From Paraburkholderia dinghuensis (lineage in GTDB: Bacteria > Pseudomonadota > Gammaproteobacteria > Burkholderiales > Burkholderiaceae), in assembly GCF_003837865.1 (NCBI RefSeq), contig NZ_RQIS01000001.1, positions 1-64,000 on the forward strand: 64,000 nucleotides of DNA, read 5' to 3'. Positions within the stretch are counted from its first letter, which is position 1, and every line of letters begins with the position of its first letter. The translations under genes and the position numbers were made by a program. This document shows positions 45,666 to 55,813 of the stretch, piece by piece. Below the pieces are notes generated by a model. That model saw only the letters and a program-made list of their open reading frames with translations. It was not told the DNA's origin and ran no database searches.

Positions 45666-46256
45666 CTAGAGACTCCCGCGCTCGCGAATCTGCGGCCATG
45701 CGAGCTTCATGTAGTACAGCATGGACCAGATCGTCAGGAACGCTGCAACGTAGATGAGCCAGGTGCCCCACACGCGCGAATCGAAAAGCGTCACGCCGCC
45801 GACCGTGAGCGGCGCATAGAAAAGCAGCATCGGAATCGCAACCATCTGGCATGCGGTCTTGAACTTGCCGAGCGAATTCACGGCGACGCTCTTCGACGCG
45901 CCGATCTGCGCCATCCATTCGCGCAGCGCCGAGATCGCGATCTCGCGGCCGACGATCACTAGCGCGATCGCTGCATCGAGCCGCCCAAGGTGCACGAGCA
46001 TCAGGAGGGCAGCGGTGACCATCAGCTTGTCCGCGACGGGATCGAGGAACGCGCCAAACGACGACGTCTGGTTCCACTTGCGCGCGAGGTAGCCGTCGAA
46101 CCAGTCGGTGAGCGCCGCCAGCACGAAGATCAGCATCGCCGCGATGTTCTGGTGCATCGGGCTCAGCACCGTCGGAGGCAGATAGAACACGCCAACGACG
46201 AGCGGGATCAGCACGATCCGCAGCCACGTCAGGAGAATCGGAATATTGAACGGCAT
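45666..46256 (-). CDS. pgsA: CDP-diacylglycerol-glycerol-3-phosphate 3-phosphatidyltransferase
   Basis: 196 residues from the ATG at 46256 (MPFNIPILLTWLRIVLIPL). The CDP-alcohol phosphotransferase motif is intact: DWFDGYLARKWNQTSSFGAF followed by LDPVADK. Four or more membrane helices. It makes phosphatidylglycerol phosphate, the step towards phosphatidylglycerol and cardiolipin. Downstream of uvrC and upstream of tRNA genes, as in many Burkholderia. Confidence 0.95.
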   Translation of the reverse strand: MPFNIPILLTWLRIVLIPLVVGVFYLPPTVLSPMHQNIAAMLIFVLAALTDWFDGYLARKWNQTSSFGAFLDPVADKLMVTAALLMLVHLGRLDAAIALVIVGREIAISALREWMAQIGASKSVAVNSLGKFKTACQMVAIPMLLFYAPLTVGGVTLFDSRVWGTWLIYVAAFLTIWSMLYYMKLAWPQIRERGSL

Positions 46257-46353
46257 CGGCGGGCGCTGTCTGTCGAGGGAGATGCAATTGTGCCGTGTCG
46301 CCGCACCTGCCACAAGCAACTGTAAGGTCGCGCCGGCTGTGCGTGTCCCGGAT

Positions 46354-48570
46354 TCAGTGAAGTTGCTGGTATATCTGTTCGGCGAGCGCGCGCGAGATGC
46401 CCTCGACGCTCTCCAGATCCTCGACGCTCGCCGCCATCACGCCGCGCAGGCCGCCGAAGCGCGCCAGCAGGCGCTGGCGGCGCTTCGCGCCTACGCCTTC
46501 GAGTTCTTCGAGACGCGAAGTCTGGCGCGTTTTGCCGCGCTTCGCGCGCATGCCGGTGATGGCGAAACGGTGTGCCTCGTCGCGGATCTGCGCGACCAGC
46601 ATCAGCGCCGCACTCTCCTTGCCGAGTTCGAGCGGCGCGCGGCCGTCGGCGAACACGAGCGTCTCAAGACCCACCTTGCGGCCCTCGCCCTTCGCCACGC
46701 CCACGAGCATCGCAGGGTCAAGACCCAGTTCCGTAAACACCTGCCGCGCGACTTCCACCTGCCCCTTGCCACCGTCGATCAGCACGATATTCGGCAGCAG
46801 GCTGCCTGCCGCGACCGCCCCTTCGGGACTCGCCGTGGAATCGGCAGGATCGGCGCCTGGCTGCGACTGCGCCTCGTCGGTCTCGTTGCTCGCGGCCTGC
46901 GCGACCATCTTCTCGTAGCGACGCGTGAGGACCTGGCGCATCGCCGCGTAATCGTCACCTGGCGTGATGCCCGTGATGTTGTAGCGACGGTACTCGCCCG
47001 ACTGCATCTTGTGATGGTGAAAAACGACGCACGACGCCTGGGTCGCCTCGCCCATTGTGTGACTGATGTCGAAGCATTCAATGCGCAGTTGCGCGAGATC
47101 GTCGAGTTCAAGCGTGAGCAGTCCCGCGAGCGACCGTGTGCGTGCCTGCTGGGAACCCTGCTCCGAAAGCAGCCGGGCAAGCGCGAGCCGCGCATTCTGC
47201 TCGGCCATGGCGAGCCACGCACGCTTTTGCCCCTGCGGCTGACGCAGCAGCGTGACCTTGTGACCGGCTTGTTCGGTGAGCACGTCGACGAGTTCGCGAT
47301 TCGCCAGCGGGTGGCTCACGACGAGCACCGGCGGCACGCGATGGCCAAAGTAATGCTGCGCGATAAAGGCGTCGAGCACTTCAGATTCGATGCCGACTTC
47401 GCCCTTCTTGCCACCCGCCGCTGGCGGCGTTGCCGCGTCGCCTTCGTCGTCGCTGGCTTCCCCGGCGTTTGCGTCGGAGTCGACTATTTCCGGCTCCGGC
47501 GGCAGCTCCGCTGCAATCGCGAGCGGATCGGCCACTGCGCCCGCCTCTTCGTCGTCGGAATCCTGTTGCGCCGACAGCCCCGCCGCCGCTTCTAGCGCCC
47601 TGCGCGCGAGCGACGGCAACGAGGTCAAGGCCGTCGCTGCCAGGACCGCCTCGCGGTCGACGTCTTCGGCTACGCCCCCCTCCTCGTCCGTCAACGCGCG
47701 TTCGACGTGCGCCGGAAAATACGCCTTGTCGCCGAGATGCCGACCGCCGCGCACCATCGCGAGATTCACGCAGACACGCCCGCCGAGCGCCACGACGGCG
47801 AGGATATCGACATCGCTCTCGCTGCCCGTCTCGATCGCCTGCTGATGCAGCACCGTCGCAAGCGAACTCATCTGGTTGCGCACGCCCGCCGCCTGCTCGA
47901 ACTTGAGCTCGGCTGCGAACGCGTGCATCTTCGTTTCGAGCTCCTTCATCACCTCGTTCTGCCGCCCGAGCAGGAATCGCGACGCGTTGCTCACATCGCG
48001 CCCGTAGTCCTCCTCGCTGATCGCGCCGACGCACGGCGCCGTGCAGCGCCCGATCTGATGGAGCAGGCACGGCCGCGTCCGGTTGTTGAACACCGAGTCC
48101 TCGCAAGTGCGCAACTGAAAAACGCGCTGCAGGATCTGGATGCTCTCGCGCACTGCCGAGGCGCTCGGAAACGGGCCGAAGTACTGGTTGTGGCGATCGA
48201 CGGCGCCGCGGTAGTACGCCATCCGAGGAAACCTGTGACCCGTGAGCTTGAGGAACGGATACGACTTGTCGTCGCGAAACAGGATGTTGTAGCGCGGCGT
48301 GAGCGCCTTGATGAGGTTGTTTTCGAGCAGCAGCGCTTCGGCCTCGGACCGTGTGACCGTGGTCTCGATACGCACGATGCGCGTCACCATCATCGCGATG
48401 CGCGGCGAAAGCTGCGTCTTCGTGAAGTAGCTCGAAACGCGCTTCTTCAGATCGCGCGCCTTGCCGACGTAGAGCACCGCGCCCTGGGCGTCGTAATAGC
48501 GATAGACGCCAGGCAGATGCGGCAGTTGCGCCAGCGCCTTCTTCGGGTCGAAAACTTCGGAGTCGGTCAT
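46354..48570 (-). CDS. uvrC: Excinuclease ABC subunit C
   Basis: 738 residues. N-terminal GIY-YIG nuclease domain ([20 protein letters not shown]), the CxxxxC-rich [17 protein letters not shown], the UVR segment ([20 protein letters not shown]), the RNase H-like endonuclease part ([31 protein letters not shown]) and C-terminal helix-hairpin-helix motifs are all present. It incises both sides of a UvrB-bound lesion. It is longer than the usual ~610 residues because of an acidic, alanine-rich insertion of about 80 residues near 320-400 and a smaller one near 585-610. Confidence 0.96.
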   Translation of the reverse strand: MTDSEVFDPKKALAQLPHLPGVYRYYDAQGAVLYVGKARDLKKRVSSYFTKTQLSPRIAMMVTRIVRIETTVTRSEAEALLLENNLIKALTPRYNILFRDDKSYPFLKLTGHRFPRMAYYRGAVDRHNQYFGPFPSASAVRESIQILQRVFQLRTCEDSVFNNRTRPCLLHQIGRCTAPCVGAISEEDYGRDVSNASRFLLGRQNEVMKELETKMHAFAAELKFEQAAGVRNQMSSLATVLHQQAIETGSESDVDILAVVALGGRVCVNLAMVRGGRHLGDKAYFPAHVERALTDEEGGVAEDVDREAVLAATALTSLPSLARRALEAAAGLSAQQDSDDEEAGAVADPLAIAAELPPEPEIVDSDANAGEASDDEGDAATPPAAGGKKGEVGIESEVLDAFIAQHYFGHRVPPVLVVSHPLANRELVDVLTEQAGHKVTLLRQPQGQKRAWLAMAEQNARLALARLLSEQGSQQARTRSLAGLLTLELDDLAQLRIECFDISHTMGEATQASCVVFHHHKMQSGEYRRYNITGITPGDDYAAMRQVLTRRYEKMVAQAASNETDEAQSQPGADPADSTASPEGAVAAGSLLPNIVLIDGGKGQVEVARQVFTELGLDPAMLVGVAKGEGRKVGLETLVFADGRAPLELGKESAALMLVAQIRDEAHRFAITGMRAKRGKTRQTSRLEELEGVGAKRRQRLLARFGGLRGVMAASVEDLESVEGISRALAEQIYQQLH

Positions 48571-48770
48571 CCAGTTTCGGGGTCTCGGGGGACAGGCCGC
48601 GTCGTCGGTCGCGACGCGCTCACCTATGTAACGGGTGTGTCCCGGGGATATCTTAGAATCGTCAGTTTAGATCATTCCGCTTCGGGCCGAGCCGGCTACA
48701 ACAGCTGCCGTGTGGACACACCGACCACGCGCCAGATCGTCCGGCCTGCAACCGCCCGCGCACGCAAGTT

Positions 48771-49961
48771 ATGACCGACACACCCAAGCGCACCGGATCC
48801 GGCACCGCACTGCCCGCCATCGCGTGCGACATCTTCTGCGCCGTGATCGACAACTTCGGCGACATCGGCGTGTGCTGGCGCCTCGCGCGCCAGCTTTCGC
48901 ATGAGCACGGCTGGCAGGTGCGCCTGTTCGTCGACGATCTGCATGCGTTCACGAAGCTCTGCCCGTCGCTCGACGCAGCACGCGCGAAGCAGGCCGTCGA
49001 AGGCATCGTCGTCGAGCATTGGCATGAGCCCGCGCACGCGGGCGAGACACTTGAAATCGCCGACGTCGTGATTGAGGCCTTCGCGTGCGAACTTCCGCCG
49101 GTCTATGTCACGGGGATGGCCCAGCGCGGGCAGCGCCCCGTATGGCTCAACCTCGAATACCTGAGCGCCGAGGACTGGGTCGCCGATTTCCATCTGCGGC
49201 CGTCGCCGCACCCGCGCTATCCGCTCATCAAGCACTTCTTCTTTCCCGGCCTCGTGCCCGGCACGGGCGGCGTGCTCAAGGAGCGCGACCTCGATGCACA
49301 GCGCGCGACCTTCGAGCAATCGCCTGAAGCGCGCGCCGCCTGGTGGCAGCGAGCGACGGGCGGCCCGCCGCCCGCGCCGGAAGCGACCGTGATCTCGCTC
49401 TTCGCCTACGAGAACCCCGCGCTCGACAGCCTGCTCGCGCAGTGGCGCGACAATGAGTCGCCCGTGGTGGTGCTGGTGCCGCAGGGCCGCGTCTCGGGCG
49501 CCGTCGCGCGCTTTTTCGGCCTCCCAGCGTTCGACGCCGGAGCGCACGCGACGCGCGGCAATCTGCACGCGCACGGCCTCGCGTTCACGGAGCAGCGCGG
49601 CTACGACCCGCTGCTGTGGGCGAGCGGCCTGAACTTCGTGCGCGGCGAAGACTCGTTCGTGCGCGCGCAGTGGGCCGCGCGGCCGTTCGTGTGGCACATC
49701 TACCCGCAGGCCGACGACGCCCATCTGCCAAAGCTCGACGCCGCCCTCGCGCACTACGCCCGGCCGCTCTCCGCTCAAGCGCGCGCCGCGCTCGAACGCT
49801 TCTGGCACGCGTGGAACGGAAACGGCACGCCCGATTGGGCGAATTTCGCGCGACATCTGCCGGAATTCGAAGCCCGCGCGGCATCCTGGGCCACCGAACT
49901 CGCGCAAGCCGGCGACCTCGCCCAAAACCTAGCCGCGTTCACAAAAACTCAGTTAAAATAA
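48771..49961 (+). CDS. earP: EF-P arginine rhamnosyltransferase
   Basis: 396 residues. The N-terminal IACDIFCAVIDNFGDIGVCW carries the catalytic aspartate region of EarP. The second domain contains LSLFAYENP-like sequence (VISLFAYENPALDSLLAQW) and the conserved GLNFVRGEDSFVRAQWA near the dTDP-rhamnose site. It transfers rhamnose to Arg32 of EF-P, whose gene lies about 270 bp downstream on the same strand and has an arginine at that position. Divergent from uvrC. Confidence 0.95.
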   Translation: MTDTPKRTGSGTALPAIACDIFCAVIDNFGDIGVCWRLARQLSHEHGWQVRLFVDDLHAFTKLCPSLDAARAKQAVEGIVVEHWHEPAHAGETLEIADVVIEAFACELPPVYVTGMAQRGQRPVWLNLEYLSAEDWVADFHLRPSPHPRYPLIKHFFFPGLVPGTGGVLKERDLDAQRATFEQSPEARAAWWQRATGGPPPAPEATVISLFAYENPALDSLLAQWRDNESPVVVLVPQGRVSGAVARFFGLPAFDAGAHATRGNLHAHGLAFTEQRGYDPLLWASGLNFVRGEDSFVRAQWAARPFVWHIYPQADDAHLPKLDAALAHYARPLSAQARAALERFWHAWNGNGTPDWANFARHLPEFEARAASWATELAQAGDLAQNLAAFTKTQLK

Positions 49962-50233
49962 GCGGTTATCCGACGGCAGCCGTTTCAAGCGGATTTGTGG
50001 CAGTTACGGCAGCCCGCGGGCGGGGGCGCTGCAGCATTCATGGCGGCAACGATCTCCCCCACGATGGTGAGAACACGGCCCGGAACCCGGTAGCGGTCGC
50101 AGAGTTAGTAAAGCGGCTGAAAAACGCAGTTCTACCGAGCCCTTATTCCGTGGGCAAAACCATCTGAACCCGTTTGCGACGTTTGCCGTCGAGCACACTT
50201 GAAGCTATTTAATCTGGACAGGACAGTTTTTTT

Positions 50234-50791
50234 ATGAAGACCGCACAGGAACTCCGCACCGGCAACGTCGTGATGATCGGTAACGATGCCATGGTCGTGC
50301 AAAAGGCCGAGTACAACAAATCGGGCCGCAACGCCGCCGTCGTGAAGATGAAGTTCAAGAACCTGCTGACCGGCGCGGGCATGGAAACCGTGTACAAGGC
50401 AGACGACAAGTTCGACGTCGTCGTGCTGGACCGCAAGGAAGTGTCGTACTCGTACTTCGCTGACCCGATGTACGTGTTCATGGACGCCGACTACAACCAG
50501 TTCGAAGTCGAAGGCGAGATGATGGGCGACGCCCTGAACTACCTCCAGGACGGCATGGCTTGCGAAGTCGTGTTCTACAACGAGAAGGCAATTTCGGTCG
50601 AACTGCCGACCACGCTGGTCCGCGAGATCATCTACACGGAACCGGCCGTCAAGGGCGATACGTCGTCGGGCAAGGTCATGAAGCAGGCCAAGCTGAACAC
50701 CGGCTTCGAACTGCAAGTGCCGCTCTTCTGCAACATCGGCGACAAGATCGAAATCGACACGCGCACGAACGAATATCGCAGCCGCGCGTAA
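50234..50791 (+). CDS. efp: Elongation factor P
   Basis: 185 residues. The domain-I loop has KSGRNAAVV with arginine at position 32, the residue that EarP rhamnosylates (lysine in E. coli-type EF-P). Domains II and III are complete ([16 protein letters not shown] and [17 protein letters not shown]). EF-P relieves ribosome stalling at polyproline. Gap to earP is 272 bp with no gene. Followed by a terminator. Confidence 0.97.
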   Translation: MKTAQELRTGNVVMIGNDAMVVQKAEYNKSGRNAAVVKMKFKNLLTGAGMETVYKADDKFDVVVLDRKEVSYSYFADPMYVFMDADYNQFEVEGEMMGDALNYLQDGMACEVVFYNEKAISVELPTTLVREIIYTEPAVKGDTSSGKVMKQAKLNTGFELQVPLFCNIGDKIEIDTRTNEYRSRA

Positions 50792-50838
50792 GCATCGCGC
50801 ACTGGCCGCCGCGCTCATGCGTGGCGGGTGAATCAGGA

Positions 50839-50872
50839 GAAAAGGCGCCCGCTGGGCGCTTTTTCTTTTTTT
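50839..50872 (+). terminator. Terminator of efp
   Basis: A GC-rich stem (GGCGCCC/GGGCGC) with A and T flanks and a long T run. The remaining gap to 51224 shows no gene. Confidence 0.85.
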
Positions 50873-51224
50873 TCCGAGCGTGTATGTTTGTGAAAGACAC
50901 CGGAAATCTTTACGCTGTGCGTTGGTGCGCAAACGTTTCGCATTGCTCTTCGTCGAAGCTCGACCCGTGGCACGGTTTCTGCTGCCAGAGGAAAGGCGAC
51001 TAGCGATCCTGTCTCCCGTGAGGCGGGGGCTCGATGAACAATGACAACGCCGCGGGTCGATGGACGCAACTGATCGCCAAGGCCAAAGCGACATGGCGCG
51101 AGTTGACGGACAACGAGTTGATCCATGTCGCGCGATGCACCGGTCGCCTCGCCGGTTGATCGAGCCGCGTCACGGCAAGACGCGCGATTTCCAGCCCACA
51201 ATCATTCGTAAAGCAGCACACGCC

Positions 51225-52607
51225 ATGCCACACGCCCTGATTGTCGAAGACGATCCCAACAGCCTGTCCGGCCTGTCCGCGATACTGGTCGCCGACGGCT
51301 TCACGGTCGACACCGCCGCCACGCTCGCCGACGCGCGGGCCGCGCTCGCACGCTTCATCCCCGATGTGGTGCTCGTCGACCTGAATCTGCCGGACGGCGG
51401 CGGACTCGAATTGCTTCATCACCTGCCTGCCCAGCCGCCCGGCGGCGCGCTGCCCGTCATCGTGATGACCGGCAACGCGACCGTCGAAAGCGCGATCGAG
51501 GGCCTGCGCCACGGCATCTGGGACTATCTCCTCAAACCGGTCAACATTCCGCGCCTGCGCAGCCTGCTCGCGCGCATCCCGCGTCCGTATGAACTCACCG
51601 AAGAGGTCCGCACGCTGCGCGCCATGCTGCGCGAAATCGGCCGCTTCGGTCCGATGCTCGGCCGCAGCAGCGCGATTCAGCACGTCTACGACGCACTCGA
51701 ACAGCTCGCGCCCACCGAATCCGCGATCCTCGTCCATGGCGAAGCCGGCACGGGTAAGGATGTGGCCGCGCATACGCTGCACCAGCTGAGCCGGCGCCGC
51801 AAGGGACCGTTCATCGTGTGGAACGCGCGCACCGCGAGCCCCGACGCCGTGAACGGCCGACCGCTAGCGAGCGTGCTGTTCGGCCACGAGCGCGGCGCGT
51901 TCAGCGGTGCGGACCAGCGCGAACCCGGGCTCGTCGATCTGGCGAGCGGCGGCACGCTCTTCATCGACGAAATCACGGACCTGCCGCACGACCAGCAGGA
52001 GATGCTGCTGCGCGCGCTCGATTCGCAGACGTTCATGCGGCCCGGCGGCAGCAACGAAGTTGGCACGGACTTCCGGTTGATCGCCGCCACACGCGCCGTG
52101 CCCCGCGATGCGGTGGCGCACGGCGCGCTCAACGAGGAACTGTGGCTGCGCCTCGATGCCGCGGCGCTCGCCCTGCCGCCGCTTCGCGAACGCGGCGACG
52201 ACGCCGCACTGCTCGCCTGTGCGTGGGTCGACGAACTCAACCAGGCAGCGCATGCGCGTGGGGACGGTGGGACGCGGCTGGTTGCGCCTTCGTTTATCCG
52301 CGAATGCCTCGCCTATAACTGGCCGGGCAACGTGCGCGAATTGCGCGAACGCGTGCGTGGCGCTTTCGACGCCTCTGGAGACGTGCTCGAAACGCTCCAG
52401 GCGGAAGAAAGCGGCGGCGCGTTCCCGCGCGACGTGAGCGGCAGCCGTGTGCAGGTGACCGTAGGCACGCCGCTCGCCGATGTCGAGGAAATGCTGATTC
52501 GCGCGACGCTCGACGCCGTGGGCGGCACGCGGCATCGCGCGGCATCGCTGCTCGGCATCAGTCCGAAGACGCTCTACAACAAGCTGCAGCGCATGCGCCT
52601 GAATTGA
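51225..52607 (+). CDS. Sigma-54-dependent NtrC-family response regulator (orphan)
   Basis: About 460 residues from the ATG at 51225, where MPHALIVEDD begins the receiver domain; the longer frame to 51060 adds non-conserved sequence. VVLVDLNLP holds the phospho-acceptor aspartate. The AAA+ domain has Walker A GEAGTGKD, a GAFSGA motif instead of the usual GAFTGA, and GGTLFIDEITDLP as Walker B. The C-terminal Fis-type helix-turn-helix (AASLLGISPKTLYNKLQRM) is complete. No sensor kinase is next to it. The Thr-to-Ser change affects the sigma-54 contact loop and is conservative. Confidence 0.9.
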   Translation: MPHALIVEDDPNSLSGLSAILVADGFTVDTAATLADARAALARFIPDVVLVDLNLPDGGGLELLHHLPAQPPGGALPVIVMTGNATVESAIEGLRHGIWDYLLKPVNIPRLRSLLARIPRPYELTEEVRTLRAMLREIGRFGPMLGRSSAIQHVYDALEQLAPTESAILVHGEAGTGKDVAAHTLHQLSRRRKGPFIVWNARTASPDAVNGRPLASVLFGHERGAFSGADQREPGLVDLASGGTLFIDEITDLPHDQQEMLLRALDSQTFMRPGGSNEVGTDFRLIAATRAVPRDAVAHGALNEELWLRLDAAALALPPLRERGDDAALLACAWVDELNQAAHARGDGGTRLVAPSFIRECLAYNWPGNVRELRERVRGAFDASGDVLETLQAEESGGAFPRDVSGSRVQVTVGTPLADVEEMLIRATLDAVGGTRHRAASLLGISPKTLYNKLQRMRLN

Positions 52608-52626
52608 GCGCGACACTAGCCTCACG

Positions 52627-52660
52627 AGCTTACGGCCTCCCCTCGGGGCGGCCGTAAGCT
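52627..52660 (+). terminator. Hairpin after the response regulator
   Basis: A long GC-rich stem (AGCTTACGGCC with complement GGCCGTAAGCT, closed by a CCCC/GGGG centre) begins about 20 bp after the stop. No T run is evident. Confidence 0.5.
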
Positions 52661-52774
52661 GTAAGCGCCCGTCGCAGTGTCAATGTCCTTATCGCTCGTC
52701 AATCCATCGCACCGCGGGCGTCTGTAAGCTGACACCTCGCCCCTTCCTGCGACATACTTGGGACATAAGACACG

Positions 52775-53125
52775 ATGAGTGCATGCATTTTCTGCGACCG
52801 GGCAAATCTCGATCTCCTGGCGGAAAACGACCTCGCCTTTGCGATCCGGGACAAGTATCCAGTCCGCAGGCTACACGCGCTTATTCTGCCCAAGCGGCAC
52901 GTCGGCGACACGTTTGACCTCACGCCTGCTGAGCAACACGCGATATTCGAGCTCGGGCGACAGGTGCGCGACGCCGTTATGGCAGAAGACCCGGGCGTCG
53001 GTGGATATAACTTCGGTTCAAACAATGCCGCCGTCGCGGGACAAAAGATATCGCACGTCCATTTCCATCTGATTCCACGTCGAGCGAATGAAGAAGCGTT
53101 GCCGGCTGCACAAGCCGATAGATAG
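52775..53125 (+). CDS. HIT-family nucleotide hydrolase
   Basis: 116 residues. Starts MSACIFCDRANLDLL with the C-x-x-C pattern found in many bacterial HIT proteins; LHALILPKRH lies in the first half and the triad HVHFH occurs at residues 94-98. The enzyme class hydrolyses or transfers nucleotide monophosphates; the specific substrate is not known. Followed after about 40 bp by a small helix-hairpin-helix gene. Confidence 0.9.
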   Translation: MSACIFCDRANLDLLAENDLAFAIRDKYPVRRLHALILPKRHVGDTFDLTPAEQHAIFELGRQVRDAVMAEDPGVGGYNFGSNNAAVAGQKISHVHFHLIPRRANEEALPAAQADR

Positions 53126-53167
53126 CCCGTCACGCCGCTCCCATTTTCATCCTGCCCGGTGCCCCAA

Positions 53168-53410
53168 ATGCCATTTCCTCCCGATGAACGTAAGGCGCTT
53201 CTTGGCGTAAAGGGTGTCGGTCCGACAGTGGTTGCAAGGCTAGAGCAGATGGGCTTCGAATCCCTGGCGCATTTGAGCAAGGCGAACGCACTGGACATCG
53301 TTGCACGCGCATCGAAAATGCTGGGCGCCACCTGCTGGAAGAACAGCCCGCAAGCCCGCGCCGCCATTCAGGGAGCCATTACGCTCGCGCAATCCCGGCA
53401 TTCCGGTTAG
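53168..53410 (+). CDS. Small helix-hairpin-helix protein
   Basis: 80 residues from the ATG at 53168; a GTG at 53159 is possible. LLGVKGVGPTVVARLEQMG is a helix-hairpin-helix with the GVGPxxA loop, followed by ESLAHLSKANALDIVARASK, as in PcrA/RuvA-like DNA-contact modules. The end contains a conserved Trp (GATCWKNSP). Domains of this type form small stand-alone proteins in many proteobacteria. Function unknown. Confidence 0.7.
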   Translation: MPFPPDERKALLGVKGVGPTVVARLEQMGFESLAHLSKANALDIVARASKMLGATCWKNSPQARAAIQGAITLAQSRHSG

Positions 53411-53445
53411 AGACGCTCCGCCTCGCGAACCACTCAACCGCTACG

Positions 53446-54489
53446 TCAAGGCAGCGCGCTGCGCAACAAGGTCTGCGCGGCGAGATAGGCCGGCTCCGCG
53501 ACGAGCTTGTCCCAGCGCATCGCCTTGCCGCGCGGCTGCAAGCGACGAATGCGCTTCGCCGACTCCTGCGCGGCGCGCGTCGACCTCACGATATTCAGCG
53601 CGTCCAGCACCTTCTCCGCCTCATCCGGCTGGTTGCAGATCAGCACCATGTCGCATCCCGCGTCGAGTGCGGCGCGCGCGCCTTCGGTCAGCGTCCCGCC
53701 CTGCCGCGCGGCTTCCATCGAAAGATCGTCGCTGAAGATCGCGCCCGTGAAACGCAGCTTGCCGCGCAGGATCTCCTGTACCCAGACGCGCGAGAAACCC
53801 GCTGGCTTCGAATCGACCTTCGGATAGATCACATGCCCCGGCATCGCCGCAGCAAGCGAAAGTCCGAGCCAGTCGTACGGCATCGCATCCTCGCCGAGGA
53901 TCGCCTCGAGCGGCCTGTCGTCGACGGGTACCGCAACGTGCGAGTCCGCCTGCGCCCAGCCGTGCCCAGGGAAATGCTTGCCGCAATTCGCCATGCCCGC
54001 CAGCGCGAGGCCATGGTTCAGGCTCTTCGCGAGCATCGTGACCACGCGCGGATCGCGATGGAACGCACGGTCCCCCACCACGCTAGAGTGCCCATAGCCG
54101 AGGTCGAGCACGGGCGTAAACGACAGGTCGATGCCGCACGCGCGCAACTCGCTCGCGAGGATATAGCCGACCGCCGTCGCGAGCTTCGTCGCGAGCAGCA
54201 CGTCCTTGTCCCACAGGTCGCCGAGGCGCCCCATCGCGGGCAGCACCGTGAATCCATCGGTGCGAAAGCGCTGCACGCGCCCGCCTTCGTGATCGACGGC
54301 AATCAGCAGGTCATCGCGCACATCGCGGATCGCGTCGGTCAGCGCGACGAGTTGCGCGCGGTTCTCGTAGTGGCGCGCGAACAGGATCACGCCGCCCGTC
54401 ATCGGGTGGGCAAGGCGACGCACGTCGTCTTCGGTCAGCGTCTTGCCGACCACGTCGAGCATCACCAGTCCGGGAAGTTTCTTCATCGT
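53446..54489 (-). CDS. nagZ: Beta-N-acetylglucosaminidase NagZ
   Basis: 347 residues from the ATG at 54489 (MKKLPGLVMLDVVGKTL). GH3 features: VDHEGGRVQRFR, the catalytic loop CGKHFPGHGWAQADSH (His general acid-base type) and IFSDDLSMEAA with the aspartate nucleophile. NagZ removes GlcNAc from muropeptides during peptidoglycan recycling and is linked to AmpC induction in some species. It is last of the long leftward series, 32 bp after acpS. Confidence 0.95.
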   Translation of the reverse strand, partial: TMKKLPGLVMLDVVGKTLTEDDVRRLAHPMTGGVILFARHYENRAQLVALTDAIRDVRDDLLIAVDHEGGRVQRFRTDGFTVLPAMGRLGDLWDKDVLLATKLATAVGYILASELRACGIDLSFTPVLDLGYGHSSVVGDRAFHRDPRVVTMLAKSLNHGLALAGMANCGKHFPGHGWAQADSHVAVPVDDRPLEAILGEDAMPYDWLGLSLAAAMPGHVIYPKVDSKPAGFSRVWVQEILRGKLRFTGAIFSDDLSMEAARQGGTLTEGARAALDAGCDMVLICNQPDEAEKVLDALNIVRSTRAAQESAKRIRRLQPRGKAMRWDKLVAEPAYLAAQTLLRSALP

Positions 54490-54521
54490 TGTGTCTTCTA
54501 TAAAAACGGCCCGGCGGTGAA

Positions 54522-54953
54522 TCAACGGGCGGCGGCGCGTCCGGGCGTTTCACCCGGTTCGCAGACTTCCGCGATGACGAACGAGACGGCATAGTCGTGC
54601 TCGTCGCTGATCGTCACGCGCATCGTAATGCCACGCTCGTCGAGCCATTGAGCGAGCGGCCCCGACGCCACCATCACCGGCTTGCCGCCCGGCTCGTTGA
54701 GCGTCTGCACGGCGCGCCAGGTCATCGGCATGTGCATGCCGAGTCCGATTGCCTTCGAGAACGCCTCTTTCGCCGAAAATCGCGTGGAGAGATACGCGAG
54801 CCCACGCACCGCCGAGCGCGCCTTGCGCGCCTCGTACACGGCCAGTTCGTCCGGTCCGAGCACGCGCGATGCGAAGCGCCCGTTCGTGCGCTCCATGACC
54901 GCCGCGACGCGGCTCACCTGGACGATGTCGGTACCGATGCCGTAGATCGACAT
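54522..54953 (-). CDS. acpS: Holo-[acyl-carrier-protein] synthase
   Basis: 143 residues from the ATG at 54953, with GAGGGG just before it; the longer frame to 55058 is not supported. [16 protein letters not shown] gives the first metal-binding aspartate (D9); [13 protein letters not shown] supplies the second site. The enzyme attaches 4'-phosphopantetheine to ACP. It lies between pdxJ and nagZ in the co-oriented series. Confidence 0.95.
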   Translation of the reverse strand: MSIYGIGTDIVQVSRVAAVMERTNGRFASRVLGPDELAVYEARKARSAVRGLAYLSTRFSAKEAFSKAIGLGMHMPMTWRAVQTLNEPGGKPVMVASGPLAQWLDERGITMRVTISDEHDYAVSFVIAEVCEPGETPGRAAAR

Positions 54954-55048
54954 ATGCCCCTCTTCAATGTGCAGCTGATTCACAATCCGCACCGCCCGTG
55001 TGGCGGACGCGGCGCGCTGCGGTGACGCTGCGATGACGCCGTGATGAT

Positions 55049-55813
55049 TCAAGCGCAAGCACCGAGGCGCGCCGCGACCATGATCGCCTTCATCTCGCGG
55101 ACCGCGTTCTCCCAGCCCGCGAAGATGGCGTGCGCAACGATTGCATGGCCGATGTTCAGCTCGTCGATGCCGTCGATCGCCGCGATCTGCTGCACGTTCG
55201 TATAGTGCAGACCGTGGCCGGCGTTGACCTTCAGCCCGAGGCCGATGCCGCAGTTCACGCCAAGCACGACGCGCTCGTATTCGCGCTCCTGCTCCCCTGC
55301 GTCATGCGCTTCGGCATAGCGTCCGGTGTGCAGTTCGATGACGGGTGCGCCGGTCTCGTGCGCTGCGCGGATCTGCGTTTCATCCGGGTCGATGAAGAGC
55401 GACACGCGCACGCCCGCGTCCGCGAGCTGGCGGCATGCGGCGGCGACGGCATCGAAATGCCCGGCGACGTCGAGACCGCCTTCGGTCGTCAGCTCCTGAC
55501 GCTTCTCGGGTACGAGGCAGACATCCTGCGGCTTGATCTCGCACGCGATGTCGAGCATCTCTGCCGTCACCGCGCATTCGAGATTCATACGCGTTTTCAG
55601 AAGCGGGCGCAGCGCGCGCACGTCCGCGTCGACGATATGCCGGCGGTCCTCGCGCAGATGCAGCGTGATGACGTCGGCACCCGCCTCTTCGGCCATGAGC
55701 GCCGCGCGGATCGGATCGGGATAAGTCGTGCCGCGTGCGTTGCGCAACGTGGCGACGTGATCGATGTTCACACCGAGGTCGATCACTTGAGGCGAAGTCA
55801 GGAAGAAGCTCAT
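55049..55813 (-). CDS. pdxJ: Pyridoxine 5'-phosphate synthase
   Basis: 254 residues from the ATG at 55813; the start overlaps the stop of recO by 4 bases (ATGA). Features: [20 protein letters not shown] at the N-terminus, [30 protein letters not shown] and [11 protein letters not shown]. It condenses 1-deoxy-D-xylulose phosphate with 3-amino-2-oxopropyl phosphate to make vitamin B6. The upstream part of the frame (to 55990) is recO out of phase and not part of this protein. Confidence 0.96.
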   Translation of the reverse strand: MSFFLTSPQVIDLGVNIDHVATLRNARGTTYPDPIRAALMAEEAGADVITLHLREDRRHIVDADVRALRPLLKTRMNLECAVTAEMLDIACEIKPQDVCLVPEKRQELTTEGGLDVAGHFDAVAAACRQLADAGVRVSLFIDPDETQIRAAHETGAPVIELHTGRYAEAHDAGEQEREYERVVLGVNCGIGLGLKVNAGHGLHYTNVQQIAAIDGIDELNIGHAIVAHAIFAGWENAVREMKAIMVAARLGACA

